A stretch of 49,235 bases of DNA from a bacterium (lineage in GTDB: Bacteria > Fidelibacterota > UBA2242): positions 1 through 49,235 of the forward strand of contig JAHJGX010000018.1 of assembly GCA_018824205.1 (NCBI GenBank). The letters run 5' to 3'. Below, piece by piece: positions 30,838-40,914 of the stretch. The notes under the pieces were generated by a model, which made no database searches, had not been told where the DNA came from, and saw nothing but the letters and a program-made list of their open reading frames with translations. Position 1 is the stretch's first letter. Each line of letters begins with the position of its first letter. Made by a program: the position numbers and the translations under genes.

Positions 30838-31980
30838 ATGAATATTCAAAAATCGATGATATTAATGGTTCCTATCGTACTTTCAAGTATATTTCTTACC
30901 TGTGACAGCGATGAAAATGGTCCGAGTGCTCCCCAACTGTCCGAAAATATAGCCGCGCAGATTGATTGGATTGTCGATAGTGTAATGACTGCCGATAATT
31001 TGCCCGGTGTCTGTATCGATATCCGGATTCCCGATCAGGGCAATTATATCAAGGCTTATGGTTTGGCGAATCTGACCGGGGAAATCCCGCGCACTGTGAA
31101 CGATCCCTTCCGTGCTGCCAGTATTACCAAGTCTATGGTGGCTACAGTGATTTTGACCCTGGTGGATGATGGGTTGCTCAACGCCAGCGATCCGGTTTCC
31201 GACTATCTGCCCGATTTCCCGAATGGCGAAACCATTACGGTTCGTAATCTATTACGTATGCGCAGCGGGATTGTCGATTATGCTGATGAAGAAATGCTGG
31301 CTGAATGGTATGCGGAACCGACCAAAGAATATGTCGTCGATTCCCTGATTGCACTCTCCGCTGCTCAGCACAGCAATTTTTCTCTTGCCGGTAACCAAAC
31401 GGTCTATTGTAATGTAAATTACAGTATCCTGGGCTGCATCGCCGAGCAAGTTACCGGAAAACCGATTCGCGATCTGCTACAGGAACGGATTTTCAATGTT
31501 CTTGGAATGAATGACAGCTTTTACCCGGAATATACAGATATCTCGCTCGATGGTACTAACCACGGCTATTGCCGGGATAGCTCGACCGGGGATTTTGTCG
31601 ACAAAACCGAACTGAATACCAGTTGCGGCAATAGCGCCGGGGCGGTGATCTCTACTCTGGCAGATTTACAGGTTTTTGCCTGTGCTCTCTATAGTGGTAT
31701 GCTCCTGTCCGAAGCGACCCAACAGAGCCGGTTGGAGGCTATTCCTTTCGCCGGTTCGCCTGAATTTATTGGGTATGGAGAAGGTATTATGAAATTGTCC
31801 CATTTCTGGGGCCACAACGGTACAATTTTCGGTTTCAGTTCGGAGATGTTTTATCTGCCGGAAGAGGATGCTACGATCATCATCAGCGTCAATCGCCTGG
31901 ATCTGGATGATCATAGTCAATCCACTTATCTATTTTTGCTTCTCAGTCGCGAGCTTTTCCCTGATTATGTAGATTGGTAA
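30838..31980 (+). CDS. Serine hydrolase, beta-lactamase class C-like, putative lipoprotein (paralogue of the preceding gene)
   Basis: Lipobox IFLTC; SITK (SxxK); YCN in VYCNVNYSILG; GHNGTIFGFSS. Confidence 0.9.
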   Translation: MNIQKSMILMVPIVLSSIFLTCDSDENGPSAPQLSENIAAQIDWIVDSVMTADNLPGVCIDIRIPDQGNYIKAYGLANLTGEIPRTVNDPFRAASITKSMVATVILTLVDDGLLNASDPVSDYLPDFPNGETITVRNLLRMRSGIVDYADEEMLAEWYAEPTKEYVVDSLIALSAAQHSNFSLAGNQTVYCNVNYSILGCIAEQVTGKPIRDLLQERIFNVLGMNDSFYPEYTDISLDGTNHGYCRDSSTGDFVDKTELNTSCGNSAGAVISTLADLQVFACALYSGMLLSEATQQSRLEAIPFAGSPEFIGYGEGIMKLSHFWGHNGTIFGFSSEMFYLPEEDATIIISVNRLDLDDHSQSTYLFLLLSRELFPDYVDW

Positions 31981-32214
31981 TAGCTATCGGGATCAATACG
32001 ATTCGGTAATACTTCTAAAAAGCCAAAAAGTTGTAAATAAAAACCTCCCGGAGGATATTCTTTTACAAATGACAACATTATCAACACTGAATTCCTGGGT
32101 AGATAGTAAAATGCTAGGGGCGAATGGTTCGGGCTTATTGCGGATGGCATACAGCATGTAGGCAGGAAGCCTGTGGTAGGTTTATTAGAAAAAAAGGGGT
32201 ACGGGATTCTGCAA

Positions 32215-32256
32215 AGGGGCAGTAGAGGCATCCCGACCGAACGGGACAGTGCCCCT
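32215..32256. repeat. Intergenic hairpin within repeat-rich spacer
   Basis: aggggca (32215-32221) / tgcccct (32250-32256) with inner cccg...cggg. Confidence 0.55.
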
Positions 32257-32492
32257 AGGATGTAAATAAAATCTCTGTGTCTCCCCGCCTAAATGACACC
32301 AATCGGGCAGGAGCTGCGGTGCTCAGCCCCACAGCCAGAGGTAAAAATCTTTGCGTTCTTTGCGAGAGAATAATTGAATCCTCTGTATCTCCGTGCCTCT
32401 GTGGCAAAGATTCCAACGCGTTTCACAGCAAAGACTGCCGGGATGCTAATCCCTATTGATTCTAATCCTTTATCGACGTAAATTCTGCCGAA

Positions 32493-34505
32493 ATGGCAGA
32501 GTTTAAACTTCATACGAATTTCGAACCGACCGGAGATCAACCTCAAGCGATCCGTGAATTGACCGAAGGCGTCCGTCGGGGAGATAAAGCCCAGACCTTG
32601 CTGGGAATTACGGGCAGCGGTAAAACCTTTACCATGGCCCATGTCATACAAAATGTCCAGAAACCGACGCTGATCATTTCCCATAACAAGACCCTTGCGG
32701 CACAGCTCTACGGCGAGTTTAAGTCCTTTTTTCCCCAAAATGCCGTGGAGTTTTTCATCAGTTTTTACGATTATTACCAGCCGGAAGCCTATCTGCCGGT
32801 GACGGATACCTTTATCGAGAAAGATTCATCGATCAATGACGAGATCGACAAACTGCGCCTGAAAGCCACGAGTTCCCTGATCAGCCGCAAGGATGTCATT
32901 GTGGTGGCCAGTGTCTCCTGTATTTACGGGATCGGTTCGCCCGATGAGTACAGCAAGTATATCGTCCTGATCAAAAAAGGCGACCGGGTCGGAATCCGCA
33001 GCCTGTTTTCAAGGCTGGTGGATATATTTTATTCCCGGAATAATCTGAGCCTGGAACGGGGTACGTTTCGGGCACGGGGCGACATCATTGAGATCCAACC
33101 GGCCTATGAGGATTTTGCCTATCGCATTGAATTTTTCGGCGACCAGGTAGAAAAGATATACTCCTTCAATACCCTGACCGGCGAAATCATTGAAGAAATG
33201 CCGGCGGTGGTCATTTACCCGGCAAAGCATTTTATTTCATCGGAAGAAACCATAAAACGGGCGTTGGTGACCATCGAATCCGAACTGGTAGAACGACTAT
33301 CCGATATGCGGGAAGCGGGAAAACTGCTTGAGGCCCAGCGCCTGGAGCAGCGCACGAAGTTCGACATGGAAATGATCGATGAAGTGGGCTACTGTTCGGG
33401 GATCGAAAACTATTCCCGGCATTTTTCCGGCCGCAAACCGGGTGAGCAGCCCTATACGCTGCTGGATTTTTTTAAAGATGACTGGCTGTTAATGATCGAC
33501 GAATCCCATGCGACGATTCCGCAACTGCGGGCGATGTATAACGGGGACCGTTCCCGGAAAGAGACGCTGGTGGAGTATGGCTTTCGATTACCTTCCGCAC
33601 TGGATAACCGGCCGTTGAAATTTAATGAATTTGAAAAAATGGTGAAGCAGATTGTGTTTGTATCGGCGACGCCGGCGGATTATGAAATTGAACAATGTCA
33701 TGGAGTTGTTGTCGATCAGATCATTAGGCCGACAGGCCTGCTGGACCCGGAAATAGTGGTAAAACCGACGAAGCATCAGATTGATGATTTAATCGAAGAG
33801 ATTGCAGCCGTTACAAGGCGGAAAGAGCGGGTTCTGGTGACGACATTGACCAAACGGATGTCCGAGGATTTATCGGAATATTTGCGCGGATTGGGTTTGA
33901 AAGTACGCTATCTGCATTCCGAGATCAGAGCCCTTGAGCGGGTTGAGATACTCCGCGATCTGCGGCTGGGCGAATTTGATGTGCTTGTGGGGATCAATCT
34001 GCTCAGAGAAGGTCTGGATCTTCCGGAAGTGTCATTGGTGGCAATCCTGGATGCCGACAAAGAGGGTTTTTTGCGGTCTGAACGGTCACTGATGCAGGTC
34101 TCCGGCCGGGCAGCGCGGAATATCAACGGCAATGTCATTTTTTACGGCGATAATATCACAAAATCAATGGCAAAGGTGATTGAGGAGGTCAACCGGCGTC
34201 GTAAAATACAGTTCGACTACAATCAGATGCACGGCATTACACCGAAAACCATCTATAAATCAGTTGAGGATGTCATGTCCGCGACTACCGTCGCCGATAT
34301 CAGGCCAGGCGGATTTTCCGGCGAAAAAGTATCCGCTTCCGATCAATTTCGGAACAAAATGGACCAATCGGAATTATTAGAGCTGCTGAACCGGGAGATG
34401 CTTAAAGCAGCCGAGGCCCTGGAGTTCGAAAAAGCGGCTGAATTGCGGGATGAAATTACCAGGCTGACTGGAAGCAAGAAGTCAATTTTAAATAAGATGG
34501 TCTAG
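32493..34505 (+). CDS. uvrB: Excinuclease ABC subunit B
   Basis: [78 protein letters not shown]-terminal UVR motif. Confidence 0.97.
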   Translation: MAEFKLHTNFEPTGDQPQAIRELTEGVRRGDKAQTLLGITGSGKTFTMAHVIQNVQKPTLIISHNKTLAAQLYGEFKSFFPQNAVEFFISFYDYYQPEAYLPVTDTFIEKDSSINDEIDKLRLKATSSLISRKDVIVVASVSCIYGIGSPDEYSKYIVLIKKGDRVGIRSLFSRLVDIFYSRNNLSLERGTFRARGDIIEIQPAYEDFAYRIEFFGDQVEKIYSFNTLTGEIIEEMPAVVIYPAKHFISSEETIKRALVTIESELVERLSDMREAGKLLEAQRLEQRTKFDMEMIDEVGYCSGIENYSRHFSGRKPGEQPYTLLDFFKDDWLLMIDESHATIPQLRAMYNGDRSRKETLVEYGFRLPSALDNRPLKFNEFEKMVKQIVFVSATPADYEIEQCHGVVVDQIIRPTGLLDPEIVVKPTKHQIDDLIEEIAAVTRRKERVLVTTLTKRMSEDLSEYLRGLGLKVRYLHSEIRALERVEILRDLRLGEFDVLVGINLLREGLDLPEVSLVAILDADKEGFLRSERSLMQVSGRAARNINGNVIFYGDNITKSMAKVIEEVNRRRKIQFDYNQMHGITPKTIYKSVEDVMSATTVADIRPGGFSGEKVSASDQFRNKMDQSELLELLNREMLKAAEALEFEKAAELRDEITRLTGSKKSILNKMV

Positions 34506-34532
34506 GGTAGATATAACCGGAAAGATGTAAGA

Positions 34533-35819
34533 ATGAAGATTTTAGTAATTGGCAGTGGCGGCAGAGAGAGTACTCTCGTCTGGAAACTGTCTCAATCCGA
34601 TAGTGTCACAGGGATATATTGTGCTCCCGGAAATGCCGGCACCGCTTGTTATGGGGAAAATGTCGACATTGCTGAAGGTGAATTTGACCGGCTGATTGAA
34701 TTTGCTCAGGAGAAAAATATTGATCTGACTATTGTTGGCCCGGAGCAACCATTAGTGGATGGAATTGTGGACAGGTTCCACAGTCATCATCTGCCGATTT
34801 TCGGACCGACCCGGAGTGCTGCGGCGCTGGAAGGCAGCAAGGTATTTGCCAAGAAACTGATGTCCGAGTATGATGTTCCGACCGCAGCTTATGATATTTG
34901 TGAAAGTCAAAGTGCACTGGAAGAGATCACTTCGGAAAAACCGTTTCCCTATGTGATCAAAGTTGACGGACTGGCCGCCGGTAAAGGCGCTCTGGTCGTT
35001 CAGAATGACGATGATCTGAAGCAGGCAATTCGGGACATTTATGAAGACGACAAATTTGGAGCGGCAGCGGATACGGTGATCGTTGAGGACTTTCTGGAGG
35101 GTGAAGAGCTGTCGGTATTCGCGTTGACTGACGGGAGCAATTATGTACTGTTGTCTCCGGCCCAGGACCATAAACGGGCCTTTGACAATGACGAAGGGCC
35201 GAATACGGGAGGCATGGGCGCCTATGCTCCGGCTCCTCTGGGTACGCCAACGGTTTTACAGAAAGTGGAGGAGCGGGTCATTCAACCTGTTTTAAAGGGC
35301 ATGAAAGAGCGCGGAACTCCTTTTGTCGGTGTTCTGTATTGCGGATTAATGATTCACGACGGCGAGCCCTGGGTCATAGAGTTTAATGTACGCTTTGGTG
35401 ATCCGGAAACCCAGGTCGTTGTTTCGCTGATTAAATCCGATTTGGCCGATCTGCTACTCAGTATTGCAAAGGGACAACTGGAAATCAGTGGATTTGAACT
35501 GTCCGACCGGTACGCAACTTGCGTAATTCTGGCTTCCGAAGGCTATCCGGGAGCCTATGAAAAAGGAAAAGTTATTACTGGCATTGAGCAGCTGTTTCAG
35601 AGCGGCAAAGCCCAACTTTTTTTAGCCGGCACTAAGTTCGACGGTGAGAATTATCTGACCAATGGTGGCCGGGTGATGGGAGTGGCCGTTGTTTCAAAAA
35701 GTTTGAATGATGCGGTTTTGAGCGTATATCAATATGTTAAAGTGATCGAATATGAAGGGAAACAATACCGGGCCGATATCGGTTTCCGGGCCCTGAACAA
35801 AACGGTTAGAGTTCAATAA
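34533..35819 (+). CDS. purD: Phosphoribosylamine-glycine ligase
   Basis: MKILVIGSGGREST, VKVDGLAAGKGALVV-like segment, AQDHKRAFDNDEGPNTGGMGAYAPAP, EFNVRFGDPETQV. Confidence 0.96.
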   Translation: MKILVIGSGGRESTLVWKLSQSDSVTGIYCAPGNAGTACYGENVDIAEGEFDRLIEFAQEKNIDLTIVGPEQPLVDGIVDRFHSHHLPIFGPTRSAAALEGSKVFAKKLMSEYDVPTAAYDICESQSALEEITSEKPFPYVIKVDGLAAGKGALVVQNDDDLKQAIRDIYEDDKFGAAADTVIVEDFLEGEELSVFALTDGSNYVLLSPAQDHKRAFDNDEGPNTGGMGAYAPAPLGTPTVLQKVEERVIQPVLKGMKERGTPFVGVLYCGLMIHDGEPWVIEFNVRFGDPETQVVVSLIKSDLADLLLSIAKGQLEISGFELSDRYATCVILASEGYPGAYEKGKVITGIEQLFQSGKAQLFLAGTKFDGENYLTNGGRVMGVAVVSKSLNDAVLSVYQYVKVIEYEGKQYRADIGFRALNKTVRVQ

Positions 35820-35827
35820 AGGAGAGG

Positions 35828-37051
35828 GTGAACGAGGTGACTATGGATGAAACTCGTTTGAATAAAATGCAACAAAGTTTCGGCATTATTGGCGAATCGG
35901 AAAAGATTAAAGAGATCATTGAGACAATTGATCAGGTCGCTTCGGCGGATATTACAATTCTGATTGCCGGTGAGAGCGGAACCGGTAAGGAACTGATTGC
36001 AGATGCACTGCATAAGCGCAGCTTGCGTAAGCACCATCCTTTTGTGAAAGTCAACTGCGGAGCGATCCCGGCCGGTATTCTGGAGAGCGAGCTGTTTGGG
36101 CATGTTAAAGGATCTTTTACCGGTGCAATTGAAGACCGTAAAGGTTATTTTGAAACGGCCAATAACGGCACAATCTTTCTCGATGAAATCGGCGAAATGC
36201 CACTGGAAACCCAGGTCAAGTTGCTGCGGGTTCTGGAATCCGGCGAGTTTTTACCGGTCGGCGGTTCTCAGAGTAAGACAGTGGATGTCCGGATTATCGC
36301 AGCAACTAACAAGGAATTATTTGAAGAAATAGAAAAAAAGAATTTCCGCAAAGACCTCTATTATCGTCTGAAAACAATCACTATAATCGCTCCGGCCCTG
36401 CGGCAGCACAGCGAAGATATTCCCCTGCTGATTGAGCGCTTTGCACTGGATTTTGCAAACCGGAATAACATTCCGTTTAAAGGCTTTTCACCCAATGCAA
36501 TCCATATCCTTGAGAACCACAGCTGGCCGGGCAATATTCGGGAACTGAAGAATTTTATTGAAAGTATGATTGTTCTGGAAAAAGGTGAAGTCATTAACAG
36601 TGCTATGGTATCGAAGCGCCTGGGCGTCGAAAAACGGCAGATATCCACAAATCTTCCAATGAAGGTTTCAAGAAGTGTCGACCAGGCCGAGCGGGAGCTG
36701 ATTCTACAGCAGATCCTGCTGATGCGGCGGGATATTGCCGATATCAAAAATGCCGTTATCAGCGATTTTAACAATATCTCACTGGAACCGGCGCCGCGGA
36801 CAACCGAACTTCAACGCTATATTGCCCCGGTTCACGAAGAAGAAACCAATGAAAGCGAACCGGAATACGAGGTGGCTCAGGATTATATGGTCAATCCCAA
36901 TCTGCTGGGCAAGGTCTCACTGGAAGAGGTGGAGAGGGAACTCATCGAAAAGACATTAAAGAAATTTCATAACCGGAAACGTCAGACCGCCACCGCCCTG
37001 AAAATCAGTGAACGCACCTTATATCGAAAAATTATAGAATATGGATTATAA
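35828..37051 (+). CDS. Sigma-54-dependent Fis-type transcriptional activator without an N-terminal sensory domain
   Basis: AAA+ starts within ~20 aa: GESGTGKELIADALHKRS, HVKGSFTGAIEDRKG (GAFTGA variant GSFTGA), C-terminal HTH RKRQTATALKISERTLYRKI. Confidence 0.92.
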   Translation: MNEVTMDETRLNKMQQSFGIIGESEKIKEIIETIDQVASADITILIAGESGTGKELIADALHKRSLRKHHPFVKVNCGAIPAGILESELFGHVKGSFTGAIEDRKGYFETANNGTIFLDEIGEMPLETQVKLLRVLESGEFLPVGGSQSKTVDVRIIAATNKELFEEIEKKNFRKDLYYRLKTITIIAPALRQHSEDIPLLIERFALDFANRNNIPFKGFSPNAIHILENHSWPGNIRELKNFIESMIVLEKGEVINSAMVSKRLGVEKRQISTNLPMKVSRSVDQAERELILQQILLMRRDIADIKNAVISDFNNISLEPAPRTTELQRYIAPVHEEETNESEPEYEVAQDYMVNPNLLGKVSLEEVERELIEKTLKKFHNRKRQTATALKISERTLYRKIIEYGL

Positions 37052-37057
37052 GAGCAT

Positions 37058-37579
37058 ATGATTACCAAAACAATCAAAACAGTTTTCTCATTGCTGCTTG
37101 TTCTGGCGCTGTTGACCGGTTCCGCGTGCTGGTTTTATTCCTTTAAAGGGACACTGCCGCCGCACATCAAAAATATCGCGATTCCGCTGTTCAGTGACCG
37201 TACCGCTGAATTCAATATTCAGCAGAGCGTTACCGACCAGATCAGAATTGGATTTATTAAGGAAAATATTCTGAAATTAGTGGAGGAAGGAAACGCGCAT
37301 TCCGTACTCTACGGCTCGATTCAGAGTATTCAGGACCAGCCGCTGGTCTACACCGGCGGTGAAACCGGCGAGGCTGTGACTGAATATCGACTGACTCTAA
37401 AAATCGAAGCGGAATGGTACGATAAAGTCGAAGACAAAGCAGTTTTTAAGAAGACGTTTACCGCCTATAGCGAATACGATCCGACCGGTGCGACGGACCG
37501 GACCCGGGACCTGGCGCTGACGGAGGCGGTGGGCCAGATTACCGAAGATATTGTCAACCAGATATTGTCCGGTTGGTAA
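37058..37579 (+). CDS. lptE: LptE-like LPS-assembly lipoprotein
   Basis: Lipoprotein-type N-terminus, then FKGTLPPHIKNIAIPLFSDRTAEFNIQQSVTDQIRIGFI, typical LptE family. Confidence 0.8.
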   Translation: MITKTIKTVFSLLLVLALLTGSACWFYSFKGTLPPHIKNIAIPLFSDRTAEFNIQQSVTDQIRIGFIKENILKLVEEGNAHSVLYGSIQSIQDQPLVYTGGETGEAVTEYRLTLKIEAEWYDKVEDKAVFKKTFTAYSEYDPTGATDRTRDLALTEAVGQITEDIVNQILSGW

Positions 37580-37636
37580 AATGGTTTTATTTTGTATTAA
37601 TATTGATATGTGACATTCAGGAAGAAAGAGGATTCA

Positions 37637-38932
37637 ATGGACTGGGTATTTATTAAAGATGTAAAAGACCATAACGACAAAGAAGTGACCCTGAAAGGCT
37701 GGGTGTATAATAAACGATCCAGCGGAAAAATCTGGTTCCTGATCATGCGGGACGGGACCGGTATAATTCAGGGGGTTGTTCTGAAAAATGAGGTCAGCGA
37801 GGATGTTTTCAATAAAAAGGACGAACTGACACAGGAATCATCTATTATTGTCAGAGGATTAATTCACGAAGATAAACGCTCGCCCGGTGGCTATGAACTG
37901 GTCGTTCGGGACATTGAGGTTGTTCAGATTGCCCCGGAATACCCGATTACCCTAAAAGAGCACGGAGTTGAATTTCTGATGGACAATCGCCATCTCTGGC
38001 TGCGTTCCAGTAAACAGTGGGCAGTGCTGCGGATTCGGCATACGGTATATTATGCGATTACCGAGTACCTGAATCAGAATGGATTTTTTCGCTTTGATTC
38101 GCCGCTGCTGACCCCCAATGCCTGTGAAGGTACAACGACGCTTTTTACCGTTCCCTATTTTGATCTCGGAAATGCCTACCTGTCCCAGAGTGGGCAGTTG
38201 TATCTGGAAGCGGGAATTATGAGCCTCGGTCGCGTGTACGACTTTGGACCGGTTTTTCGGGCGGAGAAATCCAAAACCCGTAAGCATTTGACGGAATTCT
38301 GGATGATGGACGCGGAAGCGGCGTTTGTCGAGCATGATGAGAACATGAAAATCCAGGAAGAACTCATCCGGTTTGTAATTAATACGGTTCTGGAGAAGCA
38401 CCTGGCCGATCTGGAAATTCTGGAACGGGATATTGACCAATTGAAAAAAGCGGACGCCCCGTTTAAACGAATGACTCATAAAGAAGCGATCATTTTTCTG
38501 CGCACAAAAGGTTCTGAAATTGGCGATAAAGATGATCTGGGCGCAAAGGATGAAGTAATGTTGACTGAAAACTCCGATGTGCCGGTTTTTGTGGAAAAAT
38601 GGCCCAAGGAGATCAAAGCTTTTTATATGAAACGGGACAAGGATAATCCGGATCTTGTATTGGGCGCCGATCTGATTGCGCCGGAAGGTTTTGGCGAAAT
38701 TATTGGCGGTTCCCAGAGGGAAGATGACTACGATCTGCTTTACAAGCGCATGGTGGACGAGAATATGCCGCTGGATGATTATCAGTGGTTTCTGGATTTG
38801 AGAAAGTATGGTTCCGTTCCCCACAGTGGTTTCGGAATTGGTCTCGAGCGTCTGGTTCAGTGGATGTCGGGAACCAAGCAAATTCGCGAAGTTATCCCCT
38901 TTGCCCGGACGATTTACCGGTTGAAACCATGA
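37637..38932 (+). CDS. asnS: Asparagine-tRNA ligase
   Basis: KGWVYNKRSSGKIWFLIMRDGTGIIQGVV; FDSPLLTPNACEGTTTLF; FRAEKSKTRKHLTEFWMMDAEAAF; GFGIGLERLVQWM. ATG at 37637 preferred over GTG at 37610. Confidence 0.94.
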   Translation: MDWVFIKDVKDHNDKEVTLKGWVYNKRSSGKIWFLIMRDGTGIIQGVVLKNEVSEDVFNKKDELTQESSIIVRGLIHEDKRSPGGYELVVRDIEVVQIAPEYPITLKEHGVEFLMDNRHLWLRSSKQWAVLRIRHTVYYAITEYLNQNGFFRFDSPLLTPNACEGTTTLFTVPYFDLGNAYLSQSGQLYLEAGIMSLGRVYDFGPVFRAEKSKTRKHLTEFWMMDAEAAFVEHDENMKIQEELIRFVINTVLEKHLADLEILERDIDQLKKADAPFKRMTHKEAIIFLRTKGSEIGDKDDLGAKDEVMLTENSDVPVFVEKWPKEIKAFYMKRDKDNPDLVLGADLIAPEGFGEIIGGSQREDDYDLLYKRMVDENMPLDDYQWFLDLRKYGSVPHSGFGIGLERLVQWMSGTKQIREVIPFARTIYRLKP

Positions 38933-39393
38933 CAATGTCTAAAAAAATTATTGCCGTTATCGGCGGCCGGAGTTGTACTGATGCCCAGTATCAGATCGCC
39001 CGGGAAGTCGGACGACATATTGCAGAAAACAATGCGGTCCTGGTTTGCGGTGGCCGTACGGGAATTATGGAGGCCGCCTGCCGCGGTGCTGCCGAAGCCG
39101 GTGGAATTACCGTCGGTATTTTGCCGGGAGATGATAGTCGGGATGCTAACGATTGGGTAACGGTGCCGATTGCGACGGGTATCGGTTTGGCCCGGAATGC
39201 GATCATCATCAGGTCCGCATCGGCTGCCATTGCCATCGGAGGGAGTTACGGAACACTGTCGGAAATTGCCTATTGTAAGCAATTCGGAGTACCGGTGTAC
39301 GGAATTCAGTCATGGGATATTGAAGGAATACCAAGTATCGAATCCCCGGAAGAAGCAGTTCGGTTAGCTTTTGATACGGCAAAATCAGATTAG
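38929..39393 (+). CDS. TIGR00725/LOG-like family protein
   Basis: KKIIAVIGGRSCTDAQYQIAREVGRHIAENNAVLVCGGRTGIMEAACRGA; ATG overlaps the asnS stop. Confidence 0.82.
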   Translation: MTMSKKIIAVIGGRSCTDAQYQIAREVGRHIAENNAVLVCGGRTGIMEAACRGAAEAGGITVGILPGDDSRDANDWVTVPIATGIGLARNAIIIRSASAAIAIGGSYGTLSEIAYCKQFGVPVYGIQSWDIEGIPSIESPEEAVRLAFDTAKSD

Positions 39394-39501
39394 AAGTTTT
39401 GAGAGAGTTCTATAATATTAATAGAAAGTGCCGATAAATTGATTTGGAAATGCACTATCAGTAAAAAAATCGTGATTGATTACCGTAAAAGGTTTTAATT
39501 T

Positions 39502-40592
39502 ATGTCTGATATCATGCCTGAGATAAAAGACAATTTCAATAAAACCTACGACAATATTCGTAGTATTCTACTTGAAGCACGCACAAAAGTTACTCACGCG
39601 GTCAATTTTGCAATGGTACAGGCTGGAGTATTGGGAAGAAAATCGTTGAGGAGGAGCAGCATGGTAAAAAACATGCTGAATACGGCAAAGCATTAATCAA
39701 GGAGTTATCCATCCTTTTAACTAAAGAATTTGGTAAAGGATTTTCCGAGCAGAGTTTGAGAAATATAAGGCAGTTCTATTACTGTTTTTCAATCCGCTCC
39801 GCAGTGCAGAGCGAATTGTCAAATAGTAATGATAAAACAAACGACAAACACTCCGCGCTGCGGAGTGAATTATCATGGACACATTTTAAATTGCTTTTAA
39901 GAATAGAAAATCCTAAGGCACGCGAATGGTATATGAATGAAGCTGCTGATTGTGGTTGGAGCACAAGAGTACTGGAACGTCAGATTAACTCATTTTATTA
40001 TGAAAGGCTATTGAACAGTAAAGATAAAAGTATTGTCAAGAAGGAAGCTGAGGAAAATATTTCCAAATTGGAACCGGAGAATATTCTAAAAGACCCTTAT
40101 GTTCTGGAATTTCTGGATTTGAAAGACAGAACTTCTTATCGCGAATCCGATCTGGAACAGGCACTAATAGACAGGCTTCAAGAATTTCTTCTGGAACTTG
40201 GTAAAGGATTCTGCTTCGTGGACAGACAGAGGCGGATATCTGCAGAAGATGAATATTTCCATATAGATTTGGTTTTTTACAATTACCTGTTAAAATGTTT
40301 TGTTTTAATTGACTTGAAAATCGGTAAATTGACACATCAGGATATCGGACAAATGGATATGTACGTCCGACTTTATGAAGACAGGTATAAAGTCAAGGAG
40401 GATAACCCTACTATTGGTATAATCCTTTGTTCCGAAAAAAATGATGCCATAGTCAGATATTCCGTTTTGCAGGATAGTAAACAAATTTTTTCGTCCAAGT
40501 ATCAGCTTTATTTACCAACTGAAGAAGAGTTGATTGGAGAACTTAAACGAGAGCGGACACTTTTAGAACAAAAGAGTACTTTTAGTGATTAG
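39502..40592 (+). pseudogene. YhcG-type PDDEXK nuclease (DUF1016), frameshifted
   Basis: N-terminal ORF 39502-39696 and C-terminal ORF 39756-40592 are two parts of one family; missing middle WSIGKKIVEEEQHGKKHAEYGKALIKELSILLTKEFGKGFSEQSL is intact in the downstream frame from ~39624. Confidence 0.88.
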
Positions 40593-40638
40593 AGATAAAA
40601 CATATATCTTACTATATTTTAATATGGATTGAATTAGA

Positions 40639-40914
40639 ATGCAGATTCATGCGGAAATAGTAATTAGCGGTATGGTCCAGGGAGTCGGGTACCGGTATTT
40701 TGCCCAGCGAAAAGCCCGTCAGTACAATCTGCCCGGCTACATAAAAAACCTGCCCAATGGCAATGTGCTCTGTGAAGTGGAGGGCGATAAAGGCATTATC
40801 CGCGACTTTATCAAAGAACTAAAAATCGGCCCGTCATTTTCCGGGGTATCAGGAGTAACGGTGAATACATCTCCCGACTTTTATGGGTACAAATCCTTTG
40901 AGGTGCGATTTTGA
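40639..40914 (+). CDS. Acylphosphatase
   Basis: 91 aa; VISGMVQGVGYRYFAQRKARQYNLPGYIKNLPNGNVLCEVEGD. Confidence 0.95.
   Translation: MQIHAEIVISGMVQGVGYRYFAQRKARQYNLPGYIKNLPNGNVLCEVEGDKGIIRDFIKELKIGPSFSGVSGVTVNTSPDFYGYKSFEVRF

Noticed and set aside
34069-34140. UvrB motif VI reading QVSGRAARN instead of QTIGRAARN as an inactivating change
   Set aside because: Catalytic GRAAR residues are intact and variation at the two preceding positions is tolerated in homologues such as QTAGRAAR.
37952-38935. 327-aa antisense ORF opposite asnS
   Set aside because: Shadow ORF created by codon bias of asnS; no family-like sequence.
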